Shown: piece after piece, positions 58,963 through 64,000 of the stretch
How positions within the stretch are numbered: the first letter of the stretch is position 1
Layout of the letters: every line of letters begins with the position of its first letter
Assembly (NCBI RefSeq): GCF_030064675.1
Contig: NZ_CP116413.1
Coordinates: forward strand, 8,709,501-8,773,500
Direction: 5' to 3'
Length of the DNA stretch: 64,000 nt
DNA from: Crossiella sp. CA-258035
GTDB lineage: Bacteria; Actinomycetota; Actinomycetes; Mycobacteriales; Pseudonocardiaceae
The notes under the pieces: generated by a model
Seen by the model: only the letters and a program-made list of their open reading frames with translations
Told to the model about the DNA's origin: nothing
Database searches by the model: none
Program-made: the position numbers and the translations under genes

Positions 58963-60562
58963 ATGTCGACGCGCCAGGACAGCCGCAGCGTGCTGTTCGT
59001 CGTGCACACAGTGGCCTCAGCCAACCGGCTGCTCGACCTGGTGCCGTTGTTCGACGCCGATCTGCGGGTAGCGCTGCACTTCACCTGCCCCGAGGACTCC
59101 ACCGCGCCGGAGGGGGTGGCGGAGTGCTTTGCCGCGCTGGGCATCCAGCCGCTGTCCTGGCAGGCGGCGCTGGCCGCCAAGTTCGACCTGGCGATCACCG
59201 CGAACCACCGGGGTGACCTGCACGAGCTCAGCGCGCCGGTGATGATCGTTTCGCATGGCGTCGGATATACTAAGAATTCGCCCGGAAATCGGAAATCGGA
59301 AATCGGAAATCGGAAATCGGAAATCGGCCTACGGCCTTTCGCCGGAGTACGTGCTGCGCGACGGCGAGGTCATCGCCAGTTCGCTGGTCCTCTCCCATTC
59401 CGAACAGCTCGACCGCCTGGCCAGGGACGTGCCGCAGGCCCTCGACGTGGCCACCGTCGCCGGTGACCCCAGCCTGGACCGCCTGCGCGCCAGCACCCTG
59501 CTCCGCCGGCGCTACCGCGACCAGCTCGGCCTCCTGCCCGGCCAGCGCCTGATCGTCATCTCCTCCACCTGGAACCGGGGCTCGGTCTTCGGCGCCTGGC
59601 CGCAGCTCTACGGCCAGCTGATGGCGGAGCTGCCGGTGGACGAGTACCGGGTGGCCGGGATCGTGCATCCCCATGTGTGGCACGGTTCCGGCCCGTTCGA
59701 GCTGCGCCGCTGGCTGGCCGACTGCGTGCGCGCGGGACTGCTGCTGATCCCGCCGCTGGAGGGCTGGGGCGCGGCGCTGATCGCGGCGGACGCGGTGGTC
59801 GGTGACCACGGCGCGGTCACCGCCTACGGCGCGGCCCTGGACCGCCCGGTGCTGCTGGCCGCCTTCCCGGAACCGGAGGTGGTGCCCGGCACCTGCGTGG
59901 ACCTGTTGGGCCGCACCGCACCCCGGCTCGATCCCACCCGCCCGCTGCGCCCGCAGCTGGACCGGGTGCTCGAGGAGTTCCGCCCCGGGCAGCACCGCGC
60001 GGTCGCCGACCTGGTGTCCAGCCATCCCGACCAGGCCGCCGCCCGCCACCGCGCCCTGGCCTACCACCTGCTCGGCCTGCCCGAACCCGCCACGCCGCCC
60101 CTGGTCCCGCTGCTCGCCCCGGACCGCCTGCCGCTGCTCACGCGCGCCGCCGCCCTGCGGGTCACCGGCCACCTCGACGGCGACGCGGTGCACCTGACCC
60201 GGCACGCCGCCGACGTCCTGCGCGGCCGCCCGCTGAACGCCCCCGAACTCGCCGACCCACACCTGGTCGCGCACCTGCACCACCCGGACCGCAGCCTGCG
60301 GCAGACCGCGGAAGTCCTGCTCTGCCAACGGAACGAGCTGTCCTTCGCGGCCCTGCCCAGCTGCCGGATCTTCCTGCTCGGCGACGAGCTGCGCCTGCGC
60401 GACGGCCGCCGCTACCGCGTTGAGTCCACAATGGACAGTGATCCGGCGCTGGCCGCCTCGGCCGTTCTGCTGCTGCCCGACCCGCCCCGCGAGCTGCGCG
60501 TGGTCACCGGCGCGATCGAGCACCGGTTCCGGCTCACCCCGCTGGCCGCAGCCCCAGGCTGA
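58963..60562 (+). CDS. Phase-variable GT-B-like transferase, copy 2 (out of frame here)
   Basis: A paralogue of the copy at 53322-54966. The N-terminal frame (ATG 58963) codes for SVLFVVHTVASANRLLDLVP, ITANHRGDL and IVSHGVGYTKNSPG, meets six GGAAATC units and, in the present sequence, stops at 59466 after 167 aa. The matching C-terminal part is in the +1 frame (YGLSPEYVLRDGEVIASSLV, VAGDPSLDRLRAS, VISSTWNRGSVFG, VAGIVHPHVWHGSG, VVGDHGAVTAYGAALDRPVL) to 60562. Five or eight units give about 530 aa. Its end overlaps the second NB-ARC-like gene by 29 bp. Confidence 0.75.
59284..59325 (+). repeat. Heptanucleotide tandem repeat, GGAAATC x 6, in transferase copy 2
   Basis: Six exact copies of GGAAATC (42 bp), preceded by TCGCCC as in copy 1. 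The copy number and frame are the same as in copy 1, so the OFF phase is the same. The paralogous gene is otherwise diverged, so the repeat has been kept or recreated while the rest changed. Confidence 0.98.
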
Positions 60563-62453
60563 TCTCCAGCTGGACGATCTCCTGGCTGTCCGGTTCCAGC
60601 TCGCGCAGCACGGCGAGCAGGCTGCGCAGCGAACCGTCCGCCCGGAACAGCTCCGTCGCCCGCCGCAGCTCCGCCGTGGCCGGTTCGCCAAGCGCTCGCC
60701 GGGCCAGCCCCAGCTCCATGGCCACCTTGGCCTGGTTGTCGGTCTCCGCCGTCCCCGCGAAGTGCGCCGCCGCCGCCAGCAGCAGCTCCACCGCCTCCGC
60801 CGGCCGTCCGGTCGAACGCAGCAACCTAGCCCGCTGCAACCTCAGGATGGCGTAGGTGCGCGGCCGGGCCGGTTCCGGCACCAGGGTTTCCGTTGCCCGC
60901 CAAGACTTCTCGAACCACGCGGCTGCTTCCTCGGCGTCCCCGCGCTTCGCGGCGATCTTGCCCCGCCACTCCAGCGCGCTCTGCTGCCCCGACCCGTCCC
61001 CGTAGCGCGCCGCGGCCTCGTGCTGCTCGGCGAAGCACTCGTCCGCCGCCGCGAGCTCACCCACCGCGAAGTGCGCCGACCCGAGCTGCCCGGCCATCCG
61101 CATGATCGCCGCGTCCACGCCCAGCCGCCGGGCCGCGGCCAGCCCGAGCTGGTGCGTCTCGATCCAGTCGTCGTAGTGCCCGTGCAGGTGGTAGAGGCCC
61201 CACAGGGCTTCGCACAGCTGCCAGGCCGCCGCGTCGAACCCGTGCTGCTCGGCCAGTCGCACCGTGCCGCGCAACGCGTCCCGATGCCCGGACAGCCAGG
61301 CCAGCGCCTCGGCCCTGCTGACCCGCGCGGGAGCCAGCTCGGTGAACAGCGGTCCGGACCTCGGCCGGTCGGACAGCACCTTGTCCCTGGTCACCGCGCC
61401 GTGCAGGTAGTGCTCGATGATCCACCCGAGCACCTGCCCCAGCTCGCGGAAGCCCTCCTCGGCCAGCGCGCGGGCGGCCGCGTCCCGCCAGACCAGCTCG
61501 TCCAGCCGGTACCGCCCGTCCTGCTCGGTCAGCAGCGCCAGGTCGACCAGCTCGGCCAGCAGCTCCTCGGCGTCTTCGCCGAGCAGCGCGGTGGCCGCCG
61601 CGAGATCCAGCTCAAGGCCAGGGTGCAGACCGAGTCGCCGGTAGGCCACCTGGAGCTCGCCCAAGCCCGAATACGTGAGGTCGAAGGAGGCTTGCACCTC
61701 ATCCCGGCCCTCAGCGGCGACCGCGGCGAGCCCTTGTTCCTCGATCCGCGCCAGCACCTTCGCCACCCGGCGAGATGCGGCCAGCTGGGCACCCACCACC
61801 CGCAGTGGCAAGGGCAGCCCGCCGACCGAGCGCGCCACCGTGGCCAGCTGCTCAGGGGCGAGCGCGGCCGCCTTCGGGCCGAGGAGCTGCCGGAACAGGT
61901 CCAGCCGGTGCGGCATCGCCAGCCCGTCGATCTCGACCGGCCGGTAGCCGCGGCCGATGAGTCCCGGCGCGAGCAGCCGGGTGGTGGTCACCGCGACCGT
62001 CGCGCCCGGTGTGGCCAGCGGGAACCAGTCGACCTGCCCGGTCGAGGTGACGTTCTCCAGCACCAGCAGCAACCTCTTGCCCGCGGACAGGTTCAGCAGC
62101 GCCTTGCGCCGCTCCTCCGCGGTGGCCGGCTGGTCTTTGCTGGGCAGTCCGAGCGCGGACAGCACTTCACCCAGTTTCGCACCGACCGCCGCGATCTCGT
62201 CCCGCTGCGGCCCACCCAGCCGCACGTGGATCTGCCCGTCCGGGAACCGGCCAGGGGTGTCCCGGAACCACTTCACGATCGCGCTGAACCGGCCGGCGCC
62301 ATCCGGTCCGCACACCGCGAGGAAGGTCGGCCGCCCGGCCGCCAGCTCCTGTTCGTACAGCGTGCTCATGGTCTGCCGATGGCGCTCCCGGTTGACGAAC
62401 CAGGCCGCGTTCGCCGGCAGTTCGCTCGGTGGATCCCCCTGCTGTTCCGCCAC
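60534..62453 (-). CDS. NB-ARC-like STAND protein with degenerate P-loop, copy 2
   Basis: This 639-aa protein is a distant paralogue of the NTPase at 54948-57047: WFVNRERHRQTMS, PDGQIHVRLG, LGLPSKD, and a C-terminal TPR-like half (RAAFAVGELAAADECF-type segments; LEWRGKIAAKRGDAEEAAAW). Walker A reads GPDGAGRFS, so the usual Lys is Arg 55, and Walker B reads LLLVLEN (128-134), in which the Asp pair is replaced by Glu-Asn. It may bind but not hydrolyse nucleotide. It is convergent with the second phase-variable transferase, overlapping it by 29 bp. Confidence 0.85.
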   Translation of the reverse strand: MAEQQGDPPSELPANAAWFVNRERHRQTMSTLYEQELAAGRPTFLAVCGPDGAGRFSAIVKWFRDTPGRFPDGQIHVRLGGPQRDEIAAVGAKLGEVLSALGLPSKDQPATAEERRKALLNLSAGKRLLLVLENVTSTGQVDWFPLATPGATVAVTTTRLLAPGLIGRGYRPVEIDGLAMPHRLDLFRQLLGPKAAALAPEQLATVARSVGGLPLPLRVVGAQLAASRRVAKVLARIEEQGLAAVAAEGRDEVQASFDLTYSGLGELQVAYRRLGLHPGLELDLAAATALLGEDAEELLAELVDLALLTEQDGRYRLDELVWRDAAARALAEEGFRELGQVLGWIIEHYLHGAVTRDKVLSDRPRSGPLFTELAPARVSRAEALAWLSGHRDALRGTVRLAEQHGFDAAAWQLCEALWGLYHLHGHYDDWIETHQLGLAAARRLGVDAAIMRMAGQLGSAHFAVGELAAADECFAEQHEAAARYGDGSGQQSALEWRGKIAAKRGDAEEAAAWFEKSWRATETLVPEPARPRTYAILRLQRARLLRSTGRPAEAVELLLAAAAHFAGTAETDNQAKVAMELGLARRALGEPATAELRRATELFRADGSLRSLLAVLRELEPDSQEIVQLEISLGLRPAG

Positions 62454-62489
62454 GCCACCCGACCCTACACACGGCGGGTAGGCGCCCAG

Positions 62490-63380
62490 TCACTTCTCGC
62501 GCAGGACCTCCCCGACCAGGCGACCCGTCTCCGCCTGCCCCAGGTACGCCCGCGCGGCATGCGGCTCGCGCCCGTTGTCCACCAGCCGGTGCGGCTCGAC
62601 CACCCCGGCCGCCCCGGGGAACAGCCCGCCCAGCTCGGCTTCGGCGGCGATCAGGTCGTCCCGGTCCAGGATGTTCACCCAGCGGCGCAGCAGCGGCGGG
62701 ACGTGCGGTGGCTGGGGCGCCAAGCGCTCGTAGATCACCGTGCGCAGCCCGAGCGGGGAACCCAGGGTGACCAGCAGCGGAAGGGGATGTGCCAGGCGGT
62801 GCAGGGCCTCGTAGGCGACCACGGTGCCCAGGGAGTGCGCGACCACGACCTTGGTCTCCGGGCCGAGCTGGGCGGTCAGGCGTTCGACGATCTGGTTCCT
62901 GGTGTCCGGTTCGGTGAAGTACTGGGCGACCTGGCTGAGCTCCTGCCAGCGGTACTTCTCGGCCAGCGCGAAACCGAGTCGGCCGAAGGTGCTCATCCGG
63001 GCGACGGCGCGCAGCAGCGGGCGCACGGCGGCACGCGGACCCTGGGCGTCGGGGTGCTCGCCGGTGGCCACCGCGAGGGCGCGGGCGGCTTCCTGGCGGT
63101 CCTCCTGCCGCGGGCCGCGGGTGGCGGCGTTGCGCAGGATGTCCGCGAGCAGTCCGGCGACCAGGTCCTCCTGGGCGGGCATGGCCGCACCCTGCTGGTC
63201 AGGGCGGCCGAACAGGTCCGCGAAGTAGGCCAGGGTGGTCCGGCCGGGCAGCGCGTCGGCTTCGGTGGTGAACCCGGCCGCGCGCAGGCCGACCGCGAGA
63301 TCGGCGGTCATGCTCGCGCCCAGGTCGGCCGGATCATGCCGTTCCTGCCCGATCCCGTGCACCAGGACGACCTCGGCCAC
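62490..63380 (-). CDS. Alpha/beta-hydrolase-like protein (lipase/acyltransferase type)
   Basis: This 296-aa protein (GTG 63380; longer starts possible) has the oxyanion VLVHGIGQ near residue 5 and the nucleophile elbow VVAHSLGTVVAYEAL at about residue 180, followed by LVTLGSPLGLRTV. A catalytic His is likely in the VVEPHRLVDNGREPHAARAY stretch. This pattern is shared by DUF676/PGAP1-type lipases and by some effector domains linked to STAND systems. It is divergent from the caspase-like gene, with 85 bp between the starts. Confidence 0.82.
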   Translation of the reverse strand: MAEVVLVHGIGQERHDPADLGASMTADLAVGLRAAGFTTEADALPGRTTLAYFADLFGRPDQQGAAMPAQEDLVAGLLADILRNAATRGPRQEDRQEAARALAVATGEHPDAQGPRAAVRPLLRAVARMSTFGRLGFALAEKYRWQELSQVAQYFTEPDTRNQIVERLTAQLGPETKVVVAHSLGTVVAYEALHRLAHPLPLLVTLGSPLGLRTVIYERLAPQPPHVPPLLRRWVNILDRDDLIAAEAELGGLFPGAAGVVEPHRLVDNGREPHAARAYLGQAETGRLVGEVLREK

Positions 63381-63465
63381 CGGTTCCCCCGATCTCTCGA
63401 CACCCGTGGGTGCACCGTAGCCCGGCGGCTTGCCCGCGGCCGGGGCGGTGGGAGATCTTTCAGGG

Positions 63466-64000
63466 GTGGAGCGACTGGCGCTGGTGATCAGCTCGGAGTG
63501 GCATGCCTCGGGGCGGCGGGTGCCCGTGCTGGGCAGGCACGCCGAGGCGGTCGCCAGGGTGCTCACCGATCCGGCGACCGGCGGCTGGACCCCGGCGCTG
63601 ACCGGCCGGCCGCTGCTGCTGGACCCGACCGCGGCCGAGCTGGACGAGGCGCTGCGGCTGGCCTTCGAGCGCGCGCACCGGGACCGCGCGGTGTTGCTGG
63701 TGTTCTTCGTCGGCCACGGCGTGCTGACCGAGGACGACTACTACCTGATGGCCACCGACAGCACCGACCTGCCCGACTCGCGGGACTCGCTGCTGCTCGG
63801 CCAGCGGTTCAAGGAGCTGCTGCGCCGCTACTCCGGCCTGGACGCGCTGGTCCTGGTGGTGGACGCCTGCCACTCCGGCCGGGCGATCCGCGCCGCGAGC
63901 CGGCACTTCCTGGACCAGATCAGCCGGGCACGGCGCCGGGTGGAGGTGCTGACCGCCTCCGACGACGACCCGGCCTTCGGCGCCTGCCTGGCCCGCGCCG
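63466..64000 (+). CDS. Caspase-like peptidase (C-terminus beyond the window)
   Basis: The visible 178 residues from GTG 63466 form a peptidase C14-like domain: GRHAEAVARVLTDPATGGWT, VLLVFFVGHGVLTEDDYYLM with the catalytic His in VGHG, and VVDACHSGRAIRA with the catalytic Cys. A TASDDDPAFGACL segment follows. In actinobacteria such caspase domains are often fused to STAND or repeat modules. The rest is off the right edge. It is divergent from the alpha/beta-hydrolase-like gene. Confidence 0.9.
   Translation, partial: MERLALVISSEWHASGRRVPVLGRHAEAVARVLTDPATGGWTPALTGRPLLLDPTAAELDEALRLAFERAHRDRAVLLVFFVGHGVLTEDDYYLMATDSTDLPDSRDSLLLGQRFKELLRRYSGLDALVLVVDACHSGRAIRAASRHFLDQISRARRRVEVLTASDDDPAFGACLARA

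Noticed and set aside
53694-59325. CRISPR-like interpretation of the GGAAATC arrays
   Set aside because: The units are 7 bp, directly abutting and without spacers, and lie inside coding sequence.
53322-60562. Assembly or sequencing error explaining both frame breaks
   Set aside because: Possible for one locus but unlikely for two paralogues with the same six units and same offset; kept as a check rather than the preferred explanation.

Overview
The window is a very GC-rich, densely coded chromosomal segment of a filamentous actinomycete, most likely of the Pseudonocardiaceae (Crossiella/Actinosynnema/Saccharothrix type). This is inferred from the codon use, the Lsr2 and CsoR proteins, an A-factor synthase/receptor pair, a streptogrisin-type protease, a 6C-type small RNA and many ECF sigma factors. 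It carries about 62 protein genes, three tRNA genes, one probable small RNA and one decayed gene. I see no integrase, insertion sequence or CRISPR array.

Layout. 1-5.9 kb: an ABC exporter with its PadR regulator, a VanY-like peptidase, a VOC protein, a DUF445 protein and an aminotransferase. 5.9-8.9 kb: a sigma factor / 130-aa protein / TPR-CHAT protease operon. 9.2-16 kb: a proline-rich secreted protein, a MocR/YczE pair, a PP2C-like protein with an HTH protein, and a secreted S1 protease with FN3 and P-domains; its upstream region holds paired GTTAAC palindromes and two DnaA boxes. 16.3-16.6 kb: tRNA-Glu, tRNA-Asp and tRNA-Phe. 16.8-22 kb: a TetR/SCO6745-like pair, the csoR-copZ-copA copper operon and a 6C-type sRNA. 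22-27.6 kb: cell-wall amidase, a second VanY-like protein and a response regulator / kinase / lipoprotein operon. 27.6-33.7 kb: a six-gene run ending in a KamB-like 16S rRNA A1408 methyltransferase behind fatty-acid genes. 33.8-41.9 kb: TetR, MFS, a gamma-butyrolactone signalling pair (AfsA-like and ScbR-like), an MBL hydrolase, Lsr2, CPBP protease and LysR. 42-52.8 kb: subtilase, a wrecked NACHT-LRR gene, a membrane-tailed sigma factor, a class F sortase pair, PAP2 phosphatase and a two-component system.

52.9-64 kb is the most remarkable part. Two paralogous genes for GT-B-like transferases each contain six exact tandem copies of the heptanucleotide GGAAATC. Because 7 is not a multiple of 3, each gain or loss of a unit changes the reading frame. 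In this sequence both copies are out of frame, and in both the full-length protein would be restored by 5 or 8 units. Each transferase gene converges on, and slightly overlaps, a STAND (NB-ARC-like) NTPase gene with a TPR-like C-terminus. The whole module is therefore present twice, flanking a secreted beta-propeller-like protein and an intradiol dioxygenase. A small protein upstream shares a short Gly/Val/His motif with the first NTPase, and a caspase-like peptidase gene runs off the right edge. I interpret this as a duplicated, slipped-strand-controlled conflict or surface-variation system. The on/off logic can be read directly from the sequence; the function is inferred.
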